Source of the DNA: an uncultured Clostridia bacterium | GTDB lineage: Bacteria; Bacillota; Clostridia; Lachnospirales; Lachnospiraceae | Length of the DNA stretch: 7,850 nucleotides | Reading direction: 5' to 3' | NCBI GenBank assembly: GCA_946614685.1 | Contig: CAMOHF010000041.1 | Coordinates: 1 to 7,850 of the forward strand | In this document: positions 1 through 6,709 of the stretch, in pieces | Layout: every line of letters begins with the position of its first letter | Position numbering within the stretch: position 1 is the stretch's first letter | Made by a program: the position numbers and the translations under genes | Notes under the pieces: model-generated | Told to the model about the DNA's origin: nothing | What the model saw: only the letters and a program-made list of their open reading frames with translations | Databases searched by the model: none

Positions 1-1892
1 AAAGAACCGGCACCACCCGAACGGGCGGCAAGGATTTTACCAGCGACGGCTATGTGGTACCGGGATCCGGAAGACTCAATGCACTTCTTGAACGACTCGA
101 GACAGGAGATGACCTCACCGATGAGTTTAAGAAGCAATATACAACGGATGCCGAGTATACTTCTGCCTTAAAAGAAGCAATTCAGAGCTGCGGAGACAGC
201 TATTACAAGTACGCCAACCGTGTGACACAGAGGGACAATACCGTGCTCGGCGGCATGATGTACGATGATATGCAGTACATTTTGAACAATGCAGAATCAG
301 CGGTCGGGGCCGATGGAACCGTTAACGCGAACTACGACAGATATATTCGCAGGTACTCGAATCTGAAGAGCATCAAGAGTGACGTGATCGTCAATCGCAG
401 CGAGGAAACGGAACTGCTGCAGTCCGTCCTGATCAACGCAGTGGAAGCAGACTATGAAGACGCACTTTACACCGGACCTTCCGCCAACTATTTCGATGCG
501 GTGTCCAAGGAACAGCCCGAGGAAGTGTCCAACAACTTCCTTGATGATCAAAAGTCCGATTTAAACGGACGCCTCGCAGAGTATGAATTTGTGATCGCGG
601 CTTATGTTTCAAGACTTCCCATCGGTGCGAGGGTTTCTTACATCGACAGGATGATCAACCGTGCCGAGGGATTTCGGACTTCCATTCCCGATACGGAATT
701 CGCGGGCAGAGCGAATACATCCGTGGATGAGCTGATCGACTGGCTGAACGACCTGAAGAAGAAGGCGCTCGGAGGAAGTACGGGAAACGCCGAGTTGGAC
801 GCCTTGGAGAGTCAGAGAGCAGCCTTTGAGGAAGGTTATCTAAACGCAATTGATAACGGAGATTTTGAAGCGGCCGAGAATTATAAGAATCAGTTGGATG
901 AATTAAATGCCAAGATCAAGAAGATCAAAGACGGCGCTATGGATGACTTCATAAACGGCAGCGGATCCTTTGCATCGGATGCGGCAGGACTTCTCGGTGG
1001 TACACCTACGGCATTGGGCGAGGAGATCCGAAAGAAGGCTGCGGGAGATATCAAAGACGGTGATATGAGCCGGATGGGCGATTATATCAGCGCACTCGGA
1101 GATATCGGAGATACCGCTTCTCTGCTGAAACTAGAGAAGATGCTCGAGGAAGCGGGTGCCGGAAAAGATATTTTAAACCAGATCGGAGATGCGAAGAAGA
1201 AAGCAGCGGACGGCGGCTTGAACAAGCGGACCGGAAGAGCGTCCGCAGGCACACCTCAAAGCGGTATCAATGTGAACGGATACGGTTCAAGGACCGATCC
1301 GGCTTACGATAAGTATAACGATGCGCTTTCCAAGATCATGGGCAAGGATTTTGACAGCATGAGCGATCTTGAGAAGATGATGGCAGCCCTGGCACTTTTG
1401 AAGTACGCGTTGGCGAACGGCGACAGTCTTGCGTTAAAACTTGCACTTCTTCTCTTTGCGGAACTACTTGAAAGCGGCAACCCTTTCATCTATCAGCAAT
1501 ATGCCGACGGAAAGGATCTTGAATATGTGAATCTTGCGGCGGTGGACCGCTGCAGAGAGTATACGGGCTTCCGCTACGTTCACAAGAACGGAAGCGAGGC
1601 GATGAGTCAGACACAGGGAAGCGCAAGCTATCTCTTTACCGTAGGCGGTGCTTCCGTTGTGAAGTCCGACGGCTCAAGGGACACCTTAAGCGCATTTGCA
1701 GCAGAGCAGACCGACAAGACCATCGACGCCACGGAAACAGTGAAGTATCCATACATTGTAACAACCGACAGCGAGCATTATCTCAAGGTGAGCGGTTTCT
1801 ACATTCCCGATACGGAGTATGCGGTATTGGTTCCCGAGGATATCGGGGCGCTCATTGATTCCATGGTGGAAGATCTTGAAGATACTTTATAA
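1..1892 (+). CDS. Large, mainly helical protein of unknown function in an eCIS locus (5' partial)
   Basis: The reading frame is open from base 3 to the TAA at 1890-1892, so 629 codons are visible. A GTG at 54 could be read as a start, but the frame is open upstream of it and there is no Shine-Dalgarno sequence before it, so the true start is most likely outside the window. No signal peptide can be judged. The visible protein begins with a Gly/Thr/Arg-rich stretch, then is acidic and helical. About 781-935 encodes a likely coiled coil (NAELDALESQRAAFEEGYLN onward). About 1365-1478 encodes a Leu/Ala-rich hydrophobic helical segment. The last ~110 residues are beta-rich (GFRYVHKNGSEAMS, SASYLFTVGG, YPYIVTTDSEHYLKVSGFYI) and weakly recall copper-amine-oxidase-N/stalk-type domains, but this is only an impression. 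It stands directly upstream of the DUF4255 gene, so a structural, tape-measure or cargo role is possible; none is shown. Confidence 0.8.
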   Translation, partial: RTGTTRTGGKDFTSDGYVVPGSGRLNALLERLETGDDLTDEFKKQYTTDAEYTSALKEAIQSCGDSYYKYANRVTQRDNTVLGGMMYDDMQYILNNAESAVGADGTVNANYDRYIRRYSNLKSIKSDVIVNRSEETELLQSVLINAVEADYEDALYTGPSANYFDAVSKEQPEEVSNNFLDDQKSDLNGRLAEYEFVIAAYVSRLPIGARVSYIDRMINRAEGFRTSIPDTEFAGRANTSVDELIDWLNDLKKKALGGSTGNAELDALESQRAAFEEGYLNAIDNGDFEAAENYKNQLDELNAKIKKIKDGAMDDFINGSGSFASDAAGLLGGTPTALGEEIRKKAAGDIKDGDMSRMGDYISALGDIGDTASLLKLEKMLEEAGAGKDILNQIGDAKKKAADGGLNKRTGRASAGTPQSGINVNGYGSRTDPAYDKYNDALSKIMGKDFDSMSDLEKMMAALALLKYALANGDSLALKLALLLFAELLESGNPFIYQQYADGKDLEYVNLAAVDRCREYTGFRYVHKNGSEAMSQTQGSASYLFTVGGASVVKSDGSRDTLSAFAAEQTDKTIDATETVKYPYIVTTDSEHYLKVSGFYIPDTEYAVLVPEDIGALIDSMVEDLEDTL

Positions 1893-1905
1893 AAATCTTT
1901 TCTTA

Positions 1906-1922
1906 GTGACTGTTTCGTGACT
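1906..1922. repeat. Short direct repeat GTGACT x2 in the 72-bp gap before the DUF4255 gene
   Basis: GTGACT occurs at 1906-1911 and again at 1917-1922, 11 bp apart start to start, about one helical turn. It lies in the AT-rich gap 1893-1964, followed by a weak -10-like TAAGAT at 1933-1938 with no convincing -35 at the right distance. It could be a small operator or chance. No terminator hairpin is seen in this gap, so readthrough from the upstream gene is likely. Confidence 0.25.
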
Positions 1923-1964
1923 ATGTGTGATGTAAGATAACAAAAAACAAGAAAGGAAACTCTT

Positions 1965-2558
1965 ATGGCTGATTATCCTATTATTGCGGATGTAAGTGCA
2001 TATATCGTAAGGACGCTCCGCCAGAAGATGTGCCCGGAACCGATCCCGTCTCCGAACAATATCGAGATCTCGTCTCCGGCGTCTCAGGACGTAGACTACA
2101 TCTTGGGCCTGTATCTGTATGATATTCGCGAAGAAAATGATGTCACCAGAAACCCGGTTATGGGGCGTGGCAAACTGCAATTATCAGTGCCGCCAAAACC
2201 GTATAGTCTCTACTATATGGTATTTATCAACGGATCCTCCCAGATGGGACTCAAGGCTCCGGATATACAAAAAATCGTCGGGCGCGTGGCGCAGATCATC
2301 AACGACAACGCGTCGGTGTACCCGAACGAGCTGCAATCCTGGCTGGAAGCAGAAGAACCTCCGATTGTACTGTCTCAGGCGAAGATAAGTCTGGAGGAAA
2401 AAGTAAGGGTGTGGAGTGCGATCAACAAGCCATATCAGATCAGCCTCTTTTACAAGGCGGCACCCGTATTCTTATCCAGCGAGGTAGTGATCAAGACACC
2501 GAGAGTTACGGAAGCAACTTTCAGTGTCCATGTACCAAAAGAAGGGGGGGAACAGTAA
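1965..2558 (+). CDS. DUF4255 / Pvc16-type tail terminator (cap) protein
   Basis: A 197-residue protein starting at ATG 1965 behind AAAGGAAA (1952-1959). The N-terminal pattern (YPIIADVSAYIVRTLRQ, then SSPASQDVDYILGLYLYDIR and LSVPPKPYSLYYMVF) is that of the Pvc16 N-terminal domain, DUF4255. In PVC/AFP-type particles this family is the terminator or cap that closes the distal end of the tube and sheath after length determination. The middle part (QKIVGRVAQIINDN) and the later VRVWSAINKPYQISLFYKAAPVFL also fit. Pvc16-family proteins often carry a further C-terminal beta domain; here the protein stops soon after the DUF4255 core, and a beta-rich ORF follows in the same frame one codon after the stop. 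It is a hallmark that places the locus among eCIS. Family assignment is by pattern recognition; the role is inferred from the family. Confidence 0.88.
   Translation: MADYPIIADVSAYIVRTLRQKMCPEPIPSPNNIEISSPASQDVDYILGLYLYDIREENDVTRNPVMGRGKLQLSVPPKPYSLYYMVFINGSSQMGLKAPDIQKIVGRVAQIINDNASVYPNELQSWLEAEEPPIVLSQAKISLEEKVRVWSAINKPYQISLFYKAAPVFLSSEVVIKTPRVTEATFSVHVPKEGGEQ
2544..2550 (+). promoter_or_regulatory. G7 tract acting as ribosome binding site for the TTG start at 2562
   Basis: Seven consecutive G after GAA form a purine-rich Shine-Dalgarno-like stretch about 11 bases before TTG 2562. The tract lies inside the last codons of the DUF4255 gene, so the second gene is probably translationally coupled to the first. 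The spacing is longer than usual, which fits weak, coupled initiation. A homopolymer of this length is also prone to slippage. Confidence 0.45.
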
Positions 2559-2561
2559 GTT

Positions 2562-3299
2562 TTGGAAAACGGCGCTGTGATCCGACGCAGGCTGGATTTG
2601 CTGATCCGGCTCATAGACACGACGACGGGACTGGCTGTATCCTCGCAGAGCGTAGTTTTCAAGAAGGACGGAAAAGTACTTCCGGTTCGTCAGAAGGGCG
2701 AAGGCAACTATATCTTTATCGATATAGGCAGAGAGAATTCTTTCATGGAGCTTTCGGCTTACGGTTACGATCCGCAGGTGATTACCCTCGACTATGAAAC
2801 GCTCGATCCAAACCTTCCATCCATCGATGTATTCCTGATACCGTCAGAGAATACACCACAGGTAAGAAGTCTTACCGGAAAGGTACGTGGACTTACATCC
2901 GTTGAGGCGGTGCAACTTGGCAAACCGGTTTGCAGCATCAGTGAATTTGAACCAAAAGACAACCGTATGACGCTCTTCCTGCCGAACAAGCGCATGAACA
3001 TGGAAGACGGACATTACGGGCTCCTGCATGAGGAGAAGGGGTATGAGCACTTTGTCGTCAAAGAGCAAAGAAGCCCTGTATCCGTAATCCTTACGGAACC
3101 TCTTGCGGAGGAATTCGCCGTGAACTCGCCCATTGCCCAAGTGGTATTCGGGCATGTGGACGAAAAAGGGAATTACACCCTTCGCGTTCTTGATTCGGCG
3201 GAACACCCCAAATATCTGGTTCGCTTTACCACAGCGGACGGCGACAGATATAAGGTGTATGATTTCGGCAGCGATCCGCCTGTCGAGATCAAAAAATAA
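2562..3299 (+). CDS. Beta-rich, Ig-like (carboxypeptidase-regulatory-like) partner of the DUF4255 protein
   Basis: A 245-residue protein. TTG 2562 is chosen because the in-frame TAA at 2556-2558 leaves no room upstream and the next ATG (about 2745) would cut into the first domain. The N-terminal ~95 residues (VIRRRLDLLIRLIDTTTGLA, VVFKKDGKVLPVRQKGEGNY, then LSAYGYDPQVITLDY and VFLIPSE) have the strand pattern of carboxypeptidase-regulatory-like/prealbumin Ig folds. The remainder is also beta-rich and I do not recognise it as a named family. No signal peptide or membrane segment is seen. It is in the same reading frame as the DUF4255 gene, with only TAA and one codon between them. As some DUF4255 proteins have such domains fused at their C-terminus, this may be a split-off domain that helps decorate or cap the particle. 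The function is inferred from context. Confidence 0.8.
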   Translation: MENGAVIRRRLDLLIRLIDTTTGLAVSSQSVVFKKDGKVLPVRQKGEGNYIFIDIGRENSFMELSAYGYDPQVITLDYETLDPNLPSIDVFLIPSENTPQVRSLTGKVRGLTSVEAVQLGKPVCSISEFEPKDNRMTLFLPNKRMNMEDGHYGLLHEEKGYEHFVVKEQRSPVSVILTEPLAEEFAVNSPIAQVVFGHVDEKGNYTLRVLDSAEHPKYLVRFTTADGDRYKVYDFGSDPPVEIKK

Positions 3300-3318
3300 C
3301 AGACTATAGGAGGCAATT

Positions 3319-3708
3319 ATGGGACAAGTGGTAACATCCGGCGCAACACTCGCATGCTCCTTCGGCGCAGGCGTCGGTACCTTGAATGTGACCAGTCAGC
3401 AGACCGTTCTCTGTGACGGAAAGCCGGTCGCAACAATTCAGGACGGACAGGCGATGACCAATATCACACCCTTCGGAATGTGTACATCCCTTGCGAATCC
3501 ACAGGTTGCAGCGGCAACCGCAGCGGCTTTGGGCGTCTTAACCCCGCAACCCTGCGTGCCACAGACGACAGGTACCTGGATTCCGGCACAGACCACCGCC
3601 TTATGCGATGGAAAACCCTGCCTCACCAATGACTGCAAGACCGTATGCGCTTATGCGGGCAATATCAGCATAACCGCACCCGGGCAGTTTAAAACAAGCA
3701 TTAGCTAA
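3319..3708 (+). CDS. PAAR-like DUF4280 protein (spike tip)
   Basis: A 129-residue protein with ATG 3319 behind a perfect AGGAGG (3308-3313). The opening GQVVTSGATLACSFG and the motif FGMCTSLANP are typical of the DUF4280 PAAR-like family, as are two copies of a CDGKP motif (residues about 32-36 and 95-99). Eight cysteines are present (about 13, 32, 54, 79, 95, 100, 105, 109), several of which could bind metal in the PAAR manner or form disulphides. PAAR and PAAR-like proteins sharpen the spike of contractile injection systems and can link to effectors. It has no extended C-terminal toxin domain, so it looks structural. It lies 19 bp after the Ig-like gene and 19 bp before the sheath gene, consistent with one operon. 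Family call is strong; the tip role is from family knowledge. Confidence 0.9.
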   Translation: MGQVVTSGATLACSFGAGVGTLNVTSQQTVLCDGKPVATIQDGQAMTNITPFGMCTSLANPQVAAATAAALGVLTPQPCVPQTTGTWIPAQTTALCDGKPCLTNDCKTVCAYAGNISITAPGQFKTSIS

Positions 3709-3727
3709 ATACGAAAGGAGACCACAA

Positions 3728-5443
3728 ATGGCTGAGTATTTTTCACCGGGCGTATACGTAGAGGAGTATGACAATACTCCGCGTAGCATAGAGGGCGTCG
3801 GCACCAGCGTTGCAGGCTTTATCGGCTTTGCAGAGAAAGGTGCTACCGTAGGCGCACCCGCCCTTGTAACAAACTTTAAGAGCTTCACAAAGCAGTTCGG
3901 CGGATTCTTATCCGAGTATACCCACGGAGCATACCGCTTCCTCGCAAACAGCGTAGAGCAGTTCTTCGCAAACGGTGGTACACGCTGCTACGTAAGCCGT
4001 GTCATTCCGACCGATGCAACCAAGGCAAAGAAGAAGATGGGTGTACTTACACTCACCGCTGCCAATGAAGGTAAGTGGGGCAACCGTATTCAGGTAAGCC
4101 TTTCCACAGTGACCAAGCGTAAGATGCAGCTGATCGCCAAGTCCGGCGACACCGCATTCGTTGCAAAGAGCGTTGACGGCTTCCGTGAGGGAGATGTCGT
4201 AACATTCAACGGCGAGTACAATCGTATCGCTTCCATCTACGATCAGACCGTAACCTTTGAGAACAAGTTCAAGGGCGATGTGGTAGATGAGGCAGTGATC
4301 CCCAAGAAGCTCGTATACCTCGTAACATTCAATGCACAGATCCGTTTCAACGATGATGTAGAGAACTACACAGATCTGTCCTTCAATATCAACTCTCCTT
4401 CCTTCATCGGAAGCAAGCTTTCCGCAAGTGATCTTGTAACCGCTGAGGTTGCACAGGTTAAGGAGATCGGAAACCCTGTTGAGGCAATTCTCGGAAAGGG
4501 TGTTACAGACGGCATGTTCGCACTTGAGGGTGGTTCCGACGGATCCATCAGCAAGGTAAATGCAGGCACATTCATCGGTGTGGATGACGGCCCCGGCAAG
4601 CGTACCGGTATCCAGTCCTTCCTCGAGAATGATGCAGTCAGCATGATCGCAATCCCCGGTGTAACCATCCCCGAGGTAACCGTAGCACTTGTTGCTCATT
4701 GCGAGAACTTAAGAAATCGTTTTGCGGTACTTGATATGCCCGCTGACGCAAGCAAGACGGATGATTTGATCGAGTACAGAAACATCATTGATTCCACCTA
4801 TGCCGCTATGTATCATCCTTGGATCCAGATCTTCGACAGAAGTGCAGGAAAGCCCGACTTCATCCCGCCTTCAGGTGCAGTGATGGGTGTATACTCCAGA
4901 ACAGACATCAACCGCGGTGTTCACAAGGCACCTGCAAATGAGGCTGTATTCTGTACAGGCCTTAAGGTGAACTACACCAAGGAAGAGCAGGATATCTTAA
5001 ATCCCGAGGGCATCAACCTGATCAGAAATATCCCGGGACAGGGCATCCGCATCTGGGGCGCAAGAACAGCAAGCTCCAACACTGCATTCAAGTATGTGAA
5101 TGTAAGAAGACTCTTCATCTTCGTAGAGGAGAGCATCCGTGCCAATACAAACTGGGTAGTATTCGAGCCCAACGATCCTACACTCTGGCAGAGAGTCAGC
5201 ATGACGATCCGTTCCTTCCTCGACAATATGTGGAGACAGGGACAGCTTGCAGGTTCCTCACCCGCTGAGGCTTACTTCGTAGAGATCGGACCTTCCACTA
5301 TGAGCCGTGACGACATCATGAACGGCAGACTGATCTGCAACATCGGTATCGCACCTTCAAGACCGGCAGAGTTCGTCATCTTCCGTGTAACCCAGCACAC
5401 CTCAGAAGCAGGCGGCGGGGTAGAAGAGACCACAGAGGGCTAA
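3728..5443 (+). CDS. Contractile tail sheath protein
   Basis: A 571-residue protein with ATG 3728 and AAAGGAG (3714-3720) seven bases upstream. The N-terminus EYFSPGVYVEEYDNTPRSIE followed by TSVAGFIGFAEKG is the classic start of T4 gp18-like/eCIS sheath proteins. The C-terminal domain, about residues 457-571, carries the conserved NVRRLFIFVEESI, NTNWVVFEPNDPTLWQRV and later GRLICNIGIAPSRPAEF segments. The C-terminal part is the family's handshake and contraction core; the variable middle (about 90-300) is the outward-facing domain. The sheath polymerises around the inner tube and contracts to drive it through a target membrane. Codon choice is strongly biased (Lys almost always AAG, much CGT, GTA and GCA), unlike the upstream genes and as expected for a product needed in many copies. 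Only one sheath gene is visible, whereas PVC and AFP have several. Confidence 0.97.
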   Translation: MAEYFSPGVYVEEYDNTPRSIEGVGTSVAGFIGFAEKGATVGAPALVTNFKSFTKQFGGFLSEYTHGAYRFLANSVEQFFANGGTRCYVSRVIPTDATKAKKKMGVLTLTAANEGKWGNRIQVSLSTVTKRKMQLIAKSGDTAFVAKSVDGFREGDVVTFNGEYNRIASIYDQTVTFENKFKGDVVDEAVIPKKLVYLVTFNAQIRFNDDVENYTDLSFNINSPSFIGSKLSASDLVTAEVAQVKEIGNPVEAILGKGVTDGMFALEGGSDGSISKVNAGTFIGVDDGPGKRTGIQSFLENDAVSMIAIPGVTIPEVTVALVAHCENLRNRFAVLDMPADASKTDDLIEYRNIIDSTYAAMYHPWIQIFDRSAGKPDFIPPSGAVMGVYSRTDINRGVHKAPANEAVFCTGLKVNYTKEEQDILNPEGINLIRNIPGQGIRIWGARTASSNTAFKYVNVRRLFIFVEESIRANTNWVVFEPNDPTLWQRVSMTIRSFLDNMWRQGQLAGSSPAEAYFVEIGPSTMSRDDIMNGRLICNIGIAPSRPAEFVIFRVTQHTSEAGGGVEETTEG

Positions 5444-5499
5444 GCGATAGGCGAGTAACCGAATCATAACCAATACATTTGATAAAGGAGAATTGAGCT

Positions 5500-6000
5500 A
5501 TGTCAGATAATCCGTACCAGAACAGTAAAGGACTTGCATATCCGCTGACTAAGATGAATTTCCTCGTAACCGTTGCCGGAGTAGAAGGCGTTGCAGCTTT
5601 CTCACAGGTAACAGGTATCGAGGCAAGCGTGGATGTGATCGAGTTCCGTCAGGGCAACGCAAACTCACTTGCGCCCGTCAAGATCCCCGGACTTGTAAAG
5701 CACGGCAACGTAACCTTACGTTTCGGCTACACCATGGAGAGTGCCTTCAAGACATGGATTCAGGAGTGTGTATCCGAGACACGTGGTGAGATCCCCAGAA
5801 ATGATGTTACGATCGAGCTGATCGACATCAACGGCGGTGCACCCCAGCAGATCGCTGAGAAGGTTTCAGGACCGAGAACCTGGCTGCTTACCAATGCGTG
5901 GGTAACCAAGTATACGGCTCCCGAGCTTGACGCCAAGACAAGCGATGTTGCAATCGAGTCCGTAGAGCTCGCATACGAAGAGCTCATCATCCCGAACTAG
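5500..6000 (+). CDS. Inner tail tube protein (gp19-like)
   Basis: A 166-residue protein with ATG 5500 and AAAGGAG (5484-5490) nine bases upstream. The pattern NPYQNSKGLAYPLTKMNFLV, VAAFSQVTGIEASVDVIEFR, KIPGLVKHGNVTLRFGY and the closing TSDVAIESVELAYEELI is that of T4 gp19-like/eCIS tube subunits, at the usual length. Hexamers of this fold stack to form the tube that is expelled by the sheath and that carries cargo in its lumen. It follows the sheath gene by 56 bp, the usual sheath-then-tube order, and shares the sheath's biased codon choice. The 13 bases ATAAAGGAGAATT around its ribosome binding site (5482-5494) recur exactly before the next gene (6121-6133). The spacer downstream holds strong hairpins, possibly stabilising this transcript. 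Confidence 0.95.
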   Translation: MSDNPYQNSKGLAYPLTKMNFLVTVAGVEGVAAFSQVTGIEASVDVIEFRQGNANSLAPVKIPGLVKHGNVTLRFGYTMESAFKTWIQECVSETRGEIPRNDVTIELIDINGGAPQQIAEKVSGPRTWLLTNAWVTKYTAPELDAKTSDVAIESVELAYEELIIPN

Positions 6001-6021
6001 GGAAACTTTATACAACCAACC

Positions 6022-6062
6022 ACCACACCGGTGTCCCGGGCTTTCCGGGGCAGTGGTGTGGT
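6022..6062 (+). promoter_or_regulatory. Hairpin 1 after the tube gene (arms 6022-6039 and 6045-6062)
   Basis: ACCACACC at 6022-6029 pairs perfectly with GGTGTGGT at 6055-6062. Inside it, 6032-6039 pairs with 6045-6052, including one T-G wobble. One G-G mismatch (6031/6053) and one G-T wobble (6030/6054) lie between the two blocks. The loop is GCTTT (6040-6044). The stem is GC-rich and about 18 pairs long. No T-run follows, so it is not a standard Rho-independent terminator. Its right arm is shared with hairpin 2, so both cannot form fully together. Confidence 0.75.
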
Positions 6063-6111
6063 CTGATATATGGTCACAGGGCGATTTTGACCATATATCA
6101 GACCATACCAC
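6053..6111 (+). promoter_or_regulatory. Hairpin 2 before the chaperone gene (arms 6053-6076 and 6088-6111)
   Basis: GTCTGATATATGGTCA at 6061-6076 is exactly complementary to 6088-6103. Pairing continues outward for 8 more pairs (6053-6060 with 6104-6111), one of them a G-T wobble, giving a 24-pair stem with an 11-base loop (6077-6087). It ends 11 bases before the AAAGGAG (6123-6129) of the next gene. No T-run follows. Possible roles are 3'-end protection or processing of the abundant sheath-tube mRNA, or control of downstream expression. A small insertion of an inverted-repeat element is an alternative. Confidence 0.8.
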
Positions 6112-6136
6112 GAGTATTTAATAAAGGAGAATTCAC

Positions 6137-6499
6137 ATGGAAACAGTATATGATTTTACATTACCCAAGGGCTATATCGATGCAAACGGAGACATCCATC
6201 GAAACGGAAGGATGCGTCTTGCTACGGCAGGAGACGAGATCTCTGCAACCAGGGATCCGAGAGTATTGTCGAATCCGTCTTACCTGACCATCGTGATACT
6301 CTCCCGCGTGATTACGGAGCTTGAGGGTGTTCAGGCGATCACCCCCACCACCATCGAGAAGCTATTTACAGCTGATCTTGCATTCCTTCAGGATATGTAT
6401 CAGCGTATCAACGACATCGAACCGCCCGCAATCACGGCGGTATGTCCGGACTGCGGAAAGACCTTTGAGGTGCCGCTAAATTTTACCATCGGGGAATAA
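6137..6499 (+). CDS. Tail assembly chaperone-like protein (gpE/gp41-like) with CxxC motif
   Basis: A 120-residue protein with ATG 6137 and AAAGGAG (6123-6129) seven bases upstream. It begins YDFTLPKGYIDANGDIHRNG, followed by MRLATAGDEISATRDPRV and a helical part (YLTIVILSRVITELEGV, LAFLQDMYQRIN). This pattern matches phage tail assembly proteins of the P2 gpE/Mu gp41 kind that are also found in eCIS clusters just after the tube. Near the C-terminus is a single CPDCG knuckle (6443-6457) that resembles half of a zinc ribbon. Such chaperones bind tube or tape-measure proteins during assembly and are absent or scarce in the finished particle. The gene lies between two tube-fold genes, the expected place. 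Its last codons contain a candidate slippery heptamer, so some ribosomes may move into the next ORF. Confidence 0.82.
   Translation: METVYDFTLPKGYIDANGDIHRNGRMRLATAGDEISATRDPRVLSNPSYLTIVILSRVITELEGVQAITPTTIEKLFTADLAFLQDMYQRINDIEPPAITAVCPDCGKTFEVPLNFTIGE
6467..6484 (+). promoter_or_regulatory. Candidate -1 programmed frameshift site (GAGGTG + A AAT TTT)
   Basis: In the chaperone reading frame the bases 6478-6484 read A AAT TTT, an X XXY YYZ heptamer on which both tRNAs can re-pair after a -1 slip. An internal Shine-Dalgarno-like GAGGTG (6467-6472) lies just upstream, as in bacterial -1 frameshift signals such as dnaX. A -1 slip enters the frame of the DUF6760-like ORF, which is open from 6469 (TGA at 6466-6468) to 6705, so the fusion is possible without any stop. 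No strong downstream stem is seen; ATCC/GGAT around 6506-6516 is the best weak one. Confidence 0.45.
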
Positions 6500-6501
6500 G
6501 C

Positions 6502-6705
6502 CTGTATCCTGAGGATGAATTATACCGGGAGATGGCATTTATCTCTTACTACTTCCACTGGAGTGAGAAAGAGGTGATGGCAATGGAGCATGAGGAACGA
6601 AGGCGCTGGTGCAGCCAGATCTCGTCCATCAACCGCAGCTTAAACCCCGAAGACAGTCGCAAAGAGAAGAGTATTTTAGACATGAAACCGACCGGTTTGA
6701 GGTGA
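6502..6705 (+). CDS. DUF6760-like small eCIS protein, start uncertain (possible -1 frameshift product)
   Basis: The frame is open from 6469 to TGA 6703-6705. The stretch LYPEDELYREMAFISYYFHW followed by a Glu/Arg-rich segment ending in EERRRW matches my memory of DUF6760 proteins (LYEEVA.IAYHFHW...LEHPERRRW), small proteins found in eCIS between the tube and LysM genes. No ATG, GTG or TTG precedes the conserved block. CTG 6502 has GGGGA seven bases upstream and is used here as the nominal start, giving 67 residues. ATG 6532 would remove the conserved YPEDELYRE part and its SD-like bases touch it directly. The alternative is that the protein is made mainly as a -1 frameshift extension of the chaperone gene. 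Its last codons hold the ribosome binding site of the next gene. Its role in assembly is not known to me. Confidence 0.7.
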   Translation: MYPEDELYREMAFISYYFHWSEKEVMAMEHEERRRWCSQISSINRSLNPEDSRKEKSILDMKPTGLR

Positions 6706-6709
6706 TACT

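Noticed and set aside
54..56. GTG as true start of the first gene
   Set aside because: The frame is open to the left edge and there is no SD sequence before it; the gene most likely begins upstream of the window.
2411..2797. 128-codon + strand frame overlapping the end of the DUF4255 gene and start of the Ig-like gene
   Set aside because: It is out of frame with two supported genes, has low-complexity composition and shows no domain pattern.
3908..4699. 263-codon open frame on the - strand opposite the sheath gene, Cys-rich
   Set aside because: It lies fully inside the strongly supported sheath gene. Its Cys richness comes from antisense reading of GCA (Ala) codons, and the biased codons of the sheath suppress stops in that frame.
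6022..6111. Rho-independent terminator after the tube gene
   Set aside because: Both stems are strong, but neither is followed by a T-run on the + strand, and co-functional genes continue just downstream.
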